Assembly: GCF_003050785.1 (NCBI RefSeq)
Contig: NZ_QAOH01000002.1
Location: forward strand, 285,127-349,126
Source of the DNA: Celeribacter persicus
GTDB taxonomy: Bacteria; Pseudomonadota; Alphaproteobacteria; Rhodobacterales; Rhodobacteraceae
DNA: 64,000 nucleotides
Direction: 5' to 3'
Within the stretch, counting starts at the first letter, position 1, and each line of letters begins with the position of its first letter. Positions 35,863 to 43,948 of this stretch are shown here, piece after piece. Under the pieces are notes generated by a model that was not told the origin of the DNA, made no database searches, and saw only the letters and a list, made by a program, of their open reading frames with translations. The position numbers and the translations under genes are program-made.

Positions 35863-37539
35863 TTATTTCGCGGAGACTTTTTCGGGTTTGATCATCCATT
35901 CCTTGCCGCGCAACATGGCCTTCCAATAGATCGGCGGCAGGATCTGTTCCTTGAGCCACCAGGCCTTGCGCGTCGGCTTGGTGCCGTCGAGCACCCATTT
36001 CGGGAAGGACGGCAGAAGCACACCGCCATAACCAAATTCCGCAAGCACGATCTTGCCCTTCTCCACCGTCAACGGACAGGAGCCGTAGCCATTGTAACCG
36101 GCCTGCGGCCCCTTGCCGTCGATGTCGGCGGCCACGTTCTCGGCCACAATCGGTGCCTGCATCCGGGCCGCGGCGGCGGTTTTGGCGTTGGGCGCGTTCA
36201 TCACGTCGCCCAAGGACCAGATGTTGTCATATTCCTTGTGGCGCAGCGTGATCTGATCCACATCGACCCATCCGGCGGCATCTGCAAGCGGCGAGACCTT
36301 GATGAAATCCGGCGCGCTTTGCGGCGGCACAACGTGGATCATGTCGAAATCGACGGTGATCTCAGTCGGCTCGCTGTCCGGTTTTGCCACGGTGAAGGTC
36401 GCTTTCTTCGCCGGACCGTCGATGGATTTCAGGTTGTGGAAGAAGTTCAGATGCGCGCCGTAACGCTCGACATATTTCTCAAGTGCAGGGACGTAATCCT
36501 TAACCCCGAAGAGCACGCCACCCGCGTTCATGAACTGGATGTCGATGTTGTTCAGGACACCGGCCTCTTCCCAGTTGTGAGCGGAAAGATACATCGCCTT
36601 CTGCGGCGCGCCCGCGCATTTGATCGGCATCGGCGGTTGGGTGAAGACGGCCTTGCCGCCCTTGAGCCCCTTCACCAGTTCCCAAGTGTAAGGCGCGAGG
36701 TCGTAACGGTAGTTCGAAGTCACACCGTTCTTGCCAAGCGTTTCCACGAGGCCTTCGATCTTGTCCCAATCGAGCTTCAGACCCGGACAGACGATCAGTC
36801 GGTCGTATTTCACCACCCGGCAACCGTCGAGAATGACCGCGTTGTTCTTCGGTTCAAACGCCGCCACGGCGGATTTGAGCCAATGCACCCCGCGCGGGAT
36901 CAAAGACCCCATGGTCTTCGCCGTCGTCGCAGGCTCAAAGACACCTGCGCCGACCATGGTCCAGCCCGGTTGGTAATAGTGAATATCCGCCGGGTCGATG
37001 ATCGCGATGTCGAGATCGGGCTTGCGCGATTTGAGCGAGGCCGCAACGGCCACACCCGCCGCACCGCCACCGACGATCACAACGTCATGCTTGGCGTCTT
37101 CGACGCTGTCGGTCGGCGTCACGCCGCCATTGGCAATCCGGCGCGCCACACCCGTCATGTCGTAACCCGCTGCCTTCGTGGCGGCGAGGATGTCGACCAC
37201 GGATTTCTCCTTGGCCATCGCCAGCGACCAGAGCGTCGTGGTGCGTGTCCCGGTGCGACAAAATCCGAAGACCGGCCCCGGCAATTCGGTCAGCGCCTTG
37301 CGAAACGCGGTGGCGGTCTCTTCCGTCACCATGCCCGGCGTCACTGGCAGGTAGAGGAATTCCAGCCCCGCTTCACGCGCGGCGCGCTCCATCTCCTCAT
37401 GGCTCGGCTGATCGGCGGCCTCGCCATCCGGGCGGTTACACACCACCGCGCGGAAGCCACGACGTTTGAGCTTTTCCATGTCTTCCGGCTGGATCTGGCC
37501 GGAAACCGACAGACCGTCCGTGATCTTCTTGATGTCCAT
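35863..37539 (-). CDS. DUF442 phosphatase-like domain fused to type II sulfide:quinone oxidoreductase
   Basis: 558 residues. Residues 1-135 are a DUF442 (beta-lactamase-hydrolase-associated) domain with active-site loop FCRTGTR (Cys 94, Arg 99). From 150 on it is an FAD oxidoreductase: VVIVGGGAAGVAVA (153-166), then KCAGAPQKAMYL (Cys 308) and YGSCPL (Cys 488). These cysteine contexts match type II SQR, the mitochondrial SQOR group, which oxidises sulfide to a persulfide on an acceptor thiol and reduces quinone. The fused domain could receive or process the persulfide. The next gene upstream is a free-standing paralogue of the N-terminal domain, and the start region can fold back on itself. 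Confidence 0.88.
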   Translation of the reverse strand: MDIKKITDGLSVSGQIQPEDMEKLKRRGFRAVVCNRPDGEAADQPSHEEMERAAREAGLEFLYLPVTPGMVTEETATAFRKALTELPGPVFGFCRTGTRTTTLWSLAMAKEKSVVDILAATKAAGYDMTGVARRIANGGVTPTDSVEDAKHDVVIVGGGAAGVAVAASLKSRKPDLDIAIIDPADIHYYQPGWTMVGAGVFEPATTAKTMGSLIPRGVHWLKSAVAAFEPKNNAVILDGCRVVKYDRLIVCPGLKLDWDKIEGLVETLGKNGVTSNYRYDLAPYTWELVKGLKGGKAVFTQPPMPIKCAGAPQKAMYLSAHNWEEAGVLNNIDIQFMNAGGVLFGVKDYVPALEKYVERYGAHLNFFHNLKSIDGPAKKATFTVAKPDSEPTEITVDFDMIHVVPPQSAPDFIKVSPLADAAGWVDVDQITLRHKEYDNIWSLGDVMNAPNAKTAAAARMQAPIVAENVAADIDGKGPQAGYNGYGSCPLTVEKGKIVLAEFGYGGVLLPSFPKWVLDGTKPTRKAWWLKEQILPPIYWKAMLRGKEWMIKPEKVSAK

Positions 37540-37622
37540 TCGTGCGTCTCCTTTATAGGGGACGAAGTGCCCCCTCAGGCAATCGTCCCGAAAACCGTTG
37601 TGACGGCGGAGCGACGCACGAA
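37539..37622 (-). promoter_or_regulatory. Leader stem-loop masking the SQR ribosome-binding site
   Basis: Read on the minus strand, TTCGTGCGTC just after the DUF442 gene is the exact complement of GACGCACGAA, which runs from the last G of the GGAG site into the A of the start codon. An inner GGGACGA/TCGTCCC pair (37559-37565 and 37583-37589) extends the structure. Translation would need the fold to open, for example by coupling. Confidence 0.5.
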
Positions 37623-37632
37623 AGACGCGCGT

Positions 37633-38046
37633 TTATCCCGCCAGATAGGGTCTCAGACCCCGCATGTCATAGCCCGCGCCCGCCGCCTGCGAGATGATCT
37701 CGTCCGGGTCCATCCGCCCCGATTGCGACAGCGCCCAAACGGTCGTCGAGCGCGTGCCCGAGCGACAATAGGCATAGACCGGCCCGTCTTCCTCGCTGAG
37801 GATGCGGGCGGTTTCCTCGATCAGTTCTTCCGGGAACTGGCCCGGGAAGATCGGCAGGTAGGCAAAGTTGAGCCCCGCCTCCAGCGCCGCTTTTTCCATG
37901 ACCTCCGCCTCGAAGCCCGGATCGACTTCCATGTCCGGGCGATTGCAGATCAGGGTCTTGAATCCCTTGTCCTTGAGGATCGTGACCTCTTCGGGGGTAA
38001 TCTGGCTGCTGACCGTGATCTGGTCGTTGATCTTGTTGAAATCCAT
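37633..38046 (-). CDS. DUF442 (TIGR01244-type) sulfur transferase/phosphatase-like protein
   Basis: 137 residues from the ATG at 38046 (AGGAG upstream). Sequence MDFNKINDQITVSSQITPEE and LICNRPD align closely with the N-terminus of the fused SQR protein. The active loop YCRSGTR has Cys 94 and Arg 99, the same positions as in the fusion, with four residues between them instead of the five of classical phosphatases. Relatives in bacterial bigR/blh loci are thought to act in sulfide detoxification, possibly as rhodanese-like sulfur carriers. It lies 55 bases after the persulfide dioxygenase. Confidence 0.85.
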   Translation of the reverse strand: MDFNKINDQITVSSQITPEEVTILKDKGFKTLICNRPDMEVDPGFEAEVMEKAALEAGLNFAYLPIFPGQFPEELIEETARILSEEDGPVYAYCRSGTRSTTVWALSQSGRMDPDEIISQAAGAGYDMRGLRPYLAG

Positions 38047-38050
38047 CTTG

Positions 38051-38098
38051 CGTCTCCTGTGCGTGGGACCGGCCCGGCCCCACACGCCTTGAGAGACG
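38051..38098 (-). promoter_or_regulatory. Leader stem-loop before the DUF442 gene
   Basis: On the minus strand CGTCTC pairs with GAGACG, which overlaps the last three bases of the AGGAG site. An inner GCGTG/CACGC stem (38061-38065 and 38083-38087 region) is GC-rich. The ribosome site and spacer AGGAGACGCA are identical to those of the SQR gene. Confidence 0.45.
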
Positions 38099-38101
38099 AG
38101 A

Positions 38102-38992
38102 TCAGAGACCGTTCACCGGAACTTTGAGGAAGGTTCTACCGTCCTGATCCGGCGGCGGCAATTCACCAGCGCGCATATTCACCTGCAAAGAGGGAATGAT
38201 CAGGCGCGGCATGGCAAGCTGTGCGTCGCGTTCGGTGCGGAACTTGACGAATTCCTCTTTCGACTTGCCACCACCGACGTGGATGTTGTGCTCCTTCTCG
38301 GCGCCCACCGTGGTTTCCCATGCGATGTCGCGGCCATTCGGGCCATAATCGTGACACATGAACAGACGCATGTCGTCCGGCAGCGCCAGAACCTTCTGAA
38401 TCGAGTCGTACAAAACGCCCGCATCGCCACCGGGGAAGTCGGCCCGCGCCGAGCCACCATCGGGCATGAACAGCGTGTCGCCGGTGAAGGTTGCATCGCC
38501 CATCACATGCACCATGCAGGCTGGCGTGTGGCCGGGCGTATGCATCGCAAAGCACTGCATCGAACCGACGGAATAGGTGTCGCCATCCTTGAACAGACGG
38601 TCGAACTGCGAGCCATCGCGCTGAAACTCGGTGCCCTCGTTGAAGACCTTGCCAAAGGTTTCCTGCACGGTGACGATATGCTCACCGATCCCGATCTTGC
38701 CGCCGAGCGCATCCTGAATATAGGGCGCGGCGGAGAGGTGGTCGGCGTGAACGTGGGTCTCGATCAGCCACTCGACCTTGAGCCCCTGCTCTTTCACGTA
38801 TTTGATGATCTCGTCGGCGCTTTCATAGGTGATGCGCCCGGCGGCATAGTCGATGTCCATGACGCTATCCACGATGGCGCAGGCGTCGGAGTTCGGATCC
38901 TTCACCACGTAGGAAATCGTCCAGGTGGCCGGATCGAAAAAGGCTTTGACGTCGGGTTTCACCGACAGATCGACGGGGTAATTGGAACCCAT
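38102..38992 (-). CDS. blh: Persulfide dioxygenase-like metallo-beta-lactamase (Blh/ETHE1 type)
   Basis: 296 residues from the ATG at 38992 (GAGGAG upstream). This metallo-beta-lactamase-fold iron enzyme oxidises glutathione persulfide to sulfite. Metal ligands are visible: THVHADH (His 80, His 82, Asp 84, His 85), HTPGHT (His 155), TGDTLF (Asp 172) and CHDYGPNG (His 214). The long C-terminal part with VGAEKEHNIHVGG and KFRTERDAQL is typical of the Blh subgroup found with BigR/SqrR regulons. It sits between the pmpAB genes and the DUF442 pair. Confidence 0.88.
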   Translation of the reverse strand: MGSNYPVDLSVKPDVKAFFDPATWTISYVVKDPNSDACAIVDSVMDIDYAAGRITYESADEIIKYVKEQGLKVEWLIETHVHADHLSAAPYIQDALGGKIGIGEHIVTVQETFGKVFNEGTEFQRDGSQFDRLFKDGDTYSVGSMQCFAMHTPGHTPACMVHVMGDATFTGDTLFMPDGGSARADFPGGDAGVLYDSIQKVLALPDDMRLFMCHDYGPNGRDIAWETTVGAEKEHNIHVGGGKSKEEFVKFRTERDAQLAMPRLIIPSLQVNMRAGELPPPDQDGRTFLKVPVNGL

Positions 38993-39014
38993 GGTTTTCT
39001 CCTCTTCTCTGCAC

Positions 39015-39036
39015 GAAACGGGCCGCACCCTGTTTC
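39015..39036 (-). promoter_or_regulatory. Hairpin between pmpB and blh
   Basis: GAAACGGG and CCTGTTTC pair (7 of 8, plus a wobble) around a 6-base loop, 22 bases before the blh start. It may mark an mRNA-processing or attenuation point within the operon. Confidence 0.35.
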
Positions 39037-39116
39037 ATGCCGGTGTTTCAAAATGTCAGACCGCCCGCACGCGGCCTGACCGTGAGCCGGACCAAAGCCC
39101 GGCGGTTTCGCAATCG

Positions 39117-39548
39117 TTACATTTGACGCGCCGCGGTCTGTTTCATGGCAAACTTCGCCGCGAAAATCCCTGCGACAAGTGCGACAAAGAACACCCAGAC
39201 GTTCAGGTCCGTGGTGCCGAGCGCCGGGAGTGCGCCGCCCGGGCAAAAGCCCGCGATGCCCCAACCGACGCCGAACACGAGCGAACCACCGACCAGTTTC
39301 GCGTCGATCACCCGCGAGCTCGGCACGATGAATTTCGGCTCGAAAGCAGGCGTCTCATAGCGTTTGAACAACCAGCGGTAACCAAAGAAACTCACCGTCA
39401 CGGCGCCCCCCATCACGAACATCAGGGACGGGTCCCAAACTCCGAAAAAGTCGAAAAAATTCAGAACTTTCGCGGGGTTCGCCATGCCGGACATCGAAAT
39501 GCCGAGGCCAAAGATCAGACCGATCACATAGGTCAGAACCAGTTTCAT
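39117..39548 (-). CDS. pmpB: YeeE/YedE-family membrane protein PmpB
   Basis: 143 residues from the ATG at 39548 (GGAGGGG upstream). It is a four-helix half-size relative of YeeE/TsuA sulfur transporters. GLGISMSGMANPAKVLNFFDFFG carries the conserved Met-Ser-Gly-Met and N-P-x-K-V motif, and GWGIAGFCPGGALP contains the Cys proposed to handle thiolated sulfur. PmpB works with PmpA; together they resemble one full YeeE. The gap after pmpA is one base, so the two are tightly coupled. It likely moves sulfite or another reduced sulfur compound. Confidence 0.88.
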   Translation of the reverse strand: MKLVLTYVIGLIFGLGISMSGMANPAKVLNFFDFFGVWDPSLMFVMGGAVTVSFFGYRWLFKRYETPAFEPKFIVPSSRVIDAKLVGGSLVFGVGWGIAGFCPGGALPALGTTDLNVWVFFVALVAGIFAAKFAMKQTAARQM

Positions 39549-39549
39549 C

Positions 39550-39999
39550 TCACGCCCCTCCCAGAACATGCCGGATGACGAAGACCGTCACCGCCGTGGC
39601 AAACATGAAGGACAGCGTCGCCACGATCGAGCGTGGAGAAAGCCGCGACATGCCGCAGACCCCGTGCCCGGAGGTGCAGCCGGAACCATATGTCACACCG
39701 ATGCCGACGATGAACCCGCCGACGATCAGCGCGAGTTTCGACACCGGCACCTCGACCTCGGGCATATGCCCTGTGAAAAGCGCATAAGCCACCGGTCCGG
39801 TCATCATCCCGGCCAAGAGCACCGCGCGCCAGGCCCAGTCGGACGAGTTCGCCGGGCTCAGAAAACCCGCGAGAATGCCGGTCGCACCGAAAATCCGGCC
39901 CTGAAACGCCATCAAAAGCACCGCTGCCGTACCGATCAGCACCCCACCGAACAGCGAGGCCCATGGGGTGAATTCCGTCGGATTGATCTCCGTCATCAT
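39550..39999 (-). CDS. pmpA: YeeE/YedE-family membrane protein PmpA
   Basis: 149 residues; first gene of the sulfur operon, with GGGAGGAGC before ATGATG. It has four predicted helices, the opening TPWASLFGGVLIGTAAVLLM, and VTYGSGCTSGHGVCGMSRLS, whose paired Cys form the signature of the YeeE/YedE fold. It is an inner-membrane partner of PmpB. In related bacteria pmpAB belong to the BigR/SqrR sulfide-responsive regulon, but no such regulator gene is in this window. Confidence 0.88.
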   Translation of the reverse strand: MMTEINPTEFTPWASLFGGVLIGTAAVLLMAFQGRIFGATGILAGFLSPANSSDWAWRAVLLAGMMTGPVAYALFTGHMPEVEVPVSKLALIVGGFIVGIGVTYGSGCTSGHGVCGMSRLSPRSIVATLSFMFATAVTVFVIRHVLGGA

Positions 40000-40035
40000 C
40001 TGTTTGCTCCTCCCGAACGAAGAGCAGGATCGGGC

Positions 40036-40050
40036 CTTTGGGCCCCAAAG
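40036..40050. promoter_or_regulatory. 15-base palindrome upstream of pmpA
   Basis: CTTTGGGCCCCAAAG is symmetric about its central C and lies about 37 bases before pmpA. It could be an operator or a leader hairpin. It does not resemble the AT-rich sites I associate with BigR/SqrR. Confidence 0.4.
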
Positions 40051-40286
40051 AGCTTCGTCATTGTGCGTATCCTTTTTTATGTGCGGGTTTTCCCGCTTGT
40101 CGACATTTGTATGCGAGCGCTCACGGCCCTGTCGGTGAGTTTGTCACAGAGCCGCCGGTCACAGGGTCGTGAAGGGCGAAACCCCGCCCCCTGTGGCCCA
40201 GATCAAAGCTGCACACGCGGCATGGCCCTATGCTAGAGTGCGTCAAACACCCGTCAGGAAATTCCAGTGAAAGCGGCCTAAACATC

Positions 40287-41900
40287 ATGTTTGCAGATAT
40301 CGTAAACGCGCTTGGGGGTGTCGGCCTTTTCCTGTTCGGCATGATCTGGCTGACCGAGGGGCTTCGGGAACTGGGCGGGTCGGCACTGCGGCATGCTCTG
40401 GCGCATTTCACCCGCACGCCCCTTAGCGGGGCGGTGACGGGGGCAGTGACGACAGCGCTGATTCAATCTTCGAGTGCGACGACCGTGACCGCCGTGGGCT
40501 TTGTCAGCGCCGGCCTCCTGACCTTTCCACAGGCGCTCGGCATCATCTTCGGTGCGAATATCGGCACCACCGTCACCGGCTGGATCACCGCGATTCTCGG
40601 GTTCAAGCTGGATTTGGGCCAAATCACCCTGCCGCTGGTCTTTCTCGGGGCGCTCGCACGCATGTTCGGCGGGCCACGGCTGAAATTCGCGGGGCTCGCG
40701 TTGGCCGGATTCGCGCTTCTCTTTCTCGGCATCGACGTGATGAAAAGCAGCCTCGGCGGTTTCGAAGGGCTGATCACCCCCGACGATTTCCCACAGGACG
40801 GCATTGTCGGGCGGCTCGCCCTGATCCTGATCGGGATGGCGATCACCATCGTCACACAATCTTCCAGCGCAGGTGTCGCCACCGCGCTCGCCGTGCTGGG
40901 CGCGAGCGCGATCAACCTGCCGCAGGCCATGGCGATGGTGATCGGTATGGATGTCGGCACCACCGTGACCGCCGCGCTCGCAACGCTCGGCGGCTCGACG
41001 GCAGCGCGGCGCACCGGGCTGTCGCATGTGATCTACAACCTGCTGACCGCGACCATGGCGTTTTTCCTGCTCACGCCCTACAGCGCCTTGATCGCCCTGC
41101 CCTCCGTGCCGGTCGATCCGCAGATCGCACTGGTCGCTTTTCACACCGGGTTCAACGTCATCGGCGTGATCCTGATCCTGCCCTTCACGTCTCCTTTCGC
41201 GCGGCTCATCACCTGGATCGTGCGCGACCGGGGGCCTGTACTCACCGGCGCTCTGGGCAAAGAATTGCTGGCCGATCCGAATCTCGCCCTCGACGCCGCA
41301 ACCACGACATTCGACACGCTGGTGAGAGCGCAGTTCGCCTATCTCGCCCGCCGCATCGCGCACCCGCAGGCCACGCGCGACGAGGCCGCGCAGTTGCGGC
41401 GTTTACGCGAGGCGATCACGGAGTTGCGTGGCTATGTCGAAGCCATTCCGAAAACAGACGACGCCAGCCGCGCCGCACAACGCGCTACGATCCTGCATCT
41501 TCTCGACCACCTGAGCCGGTTGCATTTCCGTTGCACACAGGACAACCGCATCGCCGCATTTTCCAGAGATCGCCGTCTGCGCCGTCTCAGCCGGGTGTTC
41601 GCGCAATGCGTGGTGCAGAGTGGCACCGCCGAAGGTCTCAGCATGTCGGAAAGCCGTTTCAAACGTCTGCGCCATCTGATGCGCGATCAGCGTGAGATTT
41701 TTCGCCTGCACACCATGGAACAAACGCCCGGGCGCGGTTTGTCTGCCGAAGAGATGAGCCTGCGGCTCGATGCGATGCGCTGGCTCCACCGAGTAAGCTA
41801 TCATCTCTGGCGGATCAGCTTTCACATGCTGAAACTGCAACAAGGCCGCGCGCCCGCCTCGCCGGGCCGGGAGGCGGCGGTGGACGTTCTGACGGACTGA
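40287..41900 (+). CDS. Na+/phosphate symporter family protein (NptA-like) with PhoU-like end
   Basis: 537 residues from the ATG at 40287; an ATG at 40230 adds 19 residues. Two inverted repeats bear the family signature: LIQSSSATTVTAVGF (QSSS at 60-63) and VTQSSSAGVATALAV (about 190-194). Both have the Gln-Ser-Ser-Ser of the sodium/phosphate site, and each is followed by MDVGTT or GANIGTT. From about residue 340 the protein is a cytoplasmic helical PhoU-like region. It converges with prfB. Low-affinity phosphate handling is the usual role. Confidence 0.9.
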   Translation: MFADIVNALGGVGLFLFGMIWLTEGLRELGGSALRHALAHFTRTPLSGAVTGAVTTALIQSSSATTVTAVGFVSAGLLTFPQALGIIFGANIGTTVTGWITAILGFKLDLGQITLPLVFLGALARMFGGPRLKFAGLALAGFALLFLGIDVMKSSLGGFEGLITPDDFPQDGIVGRLALILIGMAITIVTQSSSAGVATALAVLGASAINLPQAMAMVIGMDVGTTVTAALATLGGSTAARRTGLSHVIYNLLTATMAFFLLTPYSALIALPSVPVDPQIALVAFHTGFNVIGVILILPFTSPFARLITWIVRDRGPVLTGALGKELLADPNLALDAATTTFDTLVRAQFAYLARRIAHPQATRDEAAQLRRLREAITELRGYVEAIPKTDDASRAAQRATILHLLDHLSRLHFRCTQDNRIAAFSRDRRLRRLSRVFAQCVVQSGTAEGLSMSESRFKRLRHLMRDQREIFRLHTMEQTPGRGLSAEEMSLRLDAMRWLHRVSYHLWRISFHMLKLQQGRAPASPGREAAVDVLTD

Positions 41901-41903
41901 GGC

Positions 41904-43025
41904 TTATTCGCCCTGCGCATCCGCACGGGATTTGCCTGCCACATCCATGGCAAGCGTCGCCGCCATGAACTTGTCGAGATCGCCGTCGAGCACCCCTTGG
42001 GTGTCGGAGGTCTCGTAATTGGTACGCAGGTCTTTCACCATCTGGTAGGGCTGCAACACGTAAGACCGGATCTGGTTGCCCCAGCCCGCCGAGCCCTTGT
42101 TCTCATGCGCCTCGTTGATCGCCGCAGAGCGTTTCTCCAGCTCCATTTGATACAGACGCGATTTCAGCGCCTTCATGGCGATGTCGCGGTTCTGGTGCTG
42201 GGATTTCTCGGAAGACGTGACCACGATACCGGTCGGATGGTGGGTGATCCGTACCGCCGAGTCCGTCGTGTTGACGTGCTGACCGCCCGCCCCCGAGGAA
42301 CGGTAAGTGTCGATACGGATGTCGGCGGGGTTCACCTCGATCTCGATGTTGTCATCGACCACCGGATAGACCCAGACGGAGGCAAAGGAGGTCTCGCGCG
42401 TACCCTTCCCAAAGGGTGAAATCCGAACCAGACGGTGCACACCGCTCTCGGATTTCAGCCAGCCATAGGCGTTCGGCCCGGAGATCTTGTAGCCGCAGGA
42501 CTTGATCCCGGCCTCGGCCCCGGCTTCCTCGAACTGAAGCTCGACGGTGTAGCCCTTTTTCTCCGCCCAACGGACATACATCCGTTGCAGCATCGAGGCC
42601 CAGTCGCAGGCCTCGGTGCCCCCCGCGCCCGCGTTGATCTCAAGGAAGGTATCGTTGCCATCGGCCTCGCCATCCAGAAGAGCCTCAAGCTCCTTCTCGG
42701 CGGCAGTTTCGGCGAGTGCCTTAAGCGCATTCTCGGCCTCCGTGACAACTTCCTCGTCTTCTTCCATCTCACCCAGTTCGATAAGCTCGATGTTGTCCTT
42801 CATCTCCGTCTCGATGGACGTCGCAGTCTTCATCGCATCCATCAGCATCTGACGGTCGCGCATGAGCTTTTGCGCTCGCGCCGGGTCATCCCACAGCGTC
42901 GGGTCCTCGATCATCGCGTTGAATTCTTCGAGCCGGTGCGGCGCGGTCTCCCAATCCATGCGTTGCTTGAGCAGCGCCACGGATTTCTCGATCTTGGCCA
43001 CGGTATTCTGGATTTCAGCGCGCAC
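41904..43025 (-). CDS. prfB: Peptide chain release factor 2
   Basis: 373 residues from a GTG at 43025 with AGGTGAG four bases before it. RF2 releases peptides at UGA and UAA. The codon-reading SPF (203-205) and the catalytic GGQ (247-249, in RSSGAGGQHVNTTDSAVR) are intact. The frame is continuous: there is no internal stop and so no programmed frameshift of the E. coli type, as usual in alphaproteobacteria. It lies downstream of the coiled-coil membrane protein and PBP1A on the same strand. Confidence 0.95.
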   Translation of the reverse strand: MRAEIQNTVAKIEKSVALLKQRMDWETAPHRLEEFNAMIEDPTLWDDPARAQKLMRDRQMLMDAMKTATSIETEMKDNIELIELGEMEEDEEVVTEAENALKALAETAAEKELEALLDGEADGNDTFLEINAGAGGTEACDWASMLQRMYVRWAEKKGYTVELQFEEAGAEAGIKSCGYKISGPNAYGWLKSESGVHRLVRISPFGKGTRETSFASVWVYPVVDDNIEIEVNPADIRIDTYRSSGAGGQHVNTTDSAVRITHHPTGIVVTSSEKSQHQNRDIAMKALKSRLYQMELEKRSAAINEAHENKGSAGWGNQIRSYVLQPYQMVKDLRTNYETSDTQGVLDGDLDKFMAATLAMDVAGKSRADAQGE

Positions 43026-43133
43026 GGGTCTCACCTGTCGGTCTTCGAAAGTTTGCAGAGAGATACGCGGCAAACGGTCGAGACACAAGACCCGGACCGG
43101 GCCCGGCACGATCACAGAACGGTCAAAGACAGA

Positions 43134-43880
43134 TCAACCCGTGCGCTCGTGCTTTTTCAGGCCCTTCTCGATCCAGTTGAGCGCGAATTGCGCAGGTCCA
43201 CGGATGCCCGCCTCCGGCGCATCGGGGCGATCCTGTTGCACATGAGCGTTCTGCATCAGGCTTTCCATTACATGACGCGCACGTTTGAGTTGATCCACTG
43301 TTAGACGTGGCGGGGTGTTATGGGTGACATCCGACAACACAGTCTTATGCACCGCCGAGGCGAGGCTCCAGACTGTCTTGAAACGTAGCCCCTCCAGCTT
43401 CGGGTCCGCCGCGATCCGCGCGATGCAGTCAATCAGCGCATCGAAACTGCCGGTATCGCGCCGCTCGCGCAGCATCTCGGCGGCGACGAAAATCTCTTCG
43501 GGGGTAGCTCCGGGTTTCAGCCCCTCGCGCACCGGTGACAAATTGTCCAGTTCGCGCGCCCGGTGATGCACTTGCTGACGCACCACCTGAAGCACATTCG
43601 CCCCAGCATCGGCATCGAATTCATTGTAAAGGCTGGAAAGCCGCGTGTTCTCCGCCTCAAGTTCCTCGACCTGCGCTTGCGTGGTTTCGAGCTTTTCCTC
43701 GACCTTACGCAGCTTGATCTCGAATTCGCCGATTTTGGCGCTTTCGACATTGCGCGTCAGTGCATCGAGTTTTTCCGGGTGACGGATCAGCCAGATCACC
43801 ACGCCGCCAAGCAAAAGCACCCAGAGCGGCACGTATTCGGTAAAAAGTTTCAGGTATTGGAAAAAGACATCGTTCTCCAT
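43134..43880 (-). CDS. Membrane-anchored coiled-coil protein, unknown function
   Basis: 248 residues from the ATG at 43880 (TTGAGG upstream). One N-terminal helix (about 13-33, VPLWVLLLGGVVIWLI) is followed by a charged coiled coil (about 45-85: EFEIKLRKVEEKLETTQAQVEELEAEN) and an alpha-helical domain of about 150 residues ending KGLKKHERTG. The layout suggests a membrane tether with a cytoplasmic domain. It sits between PBP1A and prfB, with 68 bases to the former and 108 to the latter. I do not recognise a family; a role near the cell-wall machinery is only suggested by location. Confidence 0.75.
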   Translation of the reverse strand: MENDVFFQYLKLFTEYVPLWVLLLGGVVIWLIRHPEKLDALTRNVESAKIGEFEIKLRKVEEKLETTQAQVEELEAENTRLSSLYNEFDADAGANVLQVVRQQVHHRARELDNLSPVREGLKPGATPEEIFVAAEMLRERRDTGSFDALIDCIARIAADPKLEGLRFKTVWSLASAVHKTVLSDVTHNTPPRLTVDQLKRARHVMESLMQNAHVQQDRPDAPEAGIRGPAQFALNWIEKGLKKHERTG

Positions 43881-43948
43881 GGCAAACCTCAAGGCATTCA
43901 ATCAATGCCCCGAGGATAGCACAGAATCGCAGCCCGACCTAACCCGCT

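Noticed and set aside
40000..40229. BigR/SqrR operator upstream of pmpA
   Set aside because: I found only a GC-rich palindrome (40036-40050) and no AT-rich dyad of the type I associate with that regulator, so I did not assign the site.
40230..40286. Earlier ATG for the Na/Pi symporter
   Set aside because: It adds a polar stretch of 19 residues with no family match. The ATG at 40287 begins directly before the first membrane helix, although neither start has a strong ribosome site.
42900..43025. Programmed +1 frameshift in prfB as in E. coli
   Set aside because: The frame is continuous from the GTG at 43025 through GGQ with no internal UGA.
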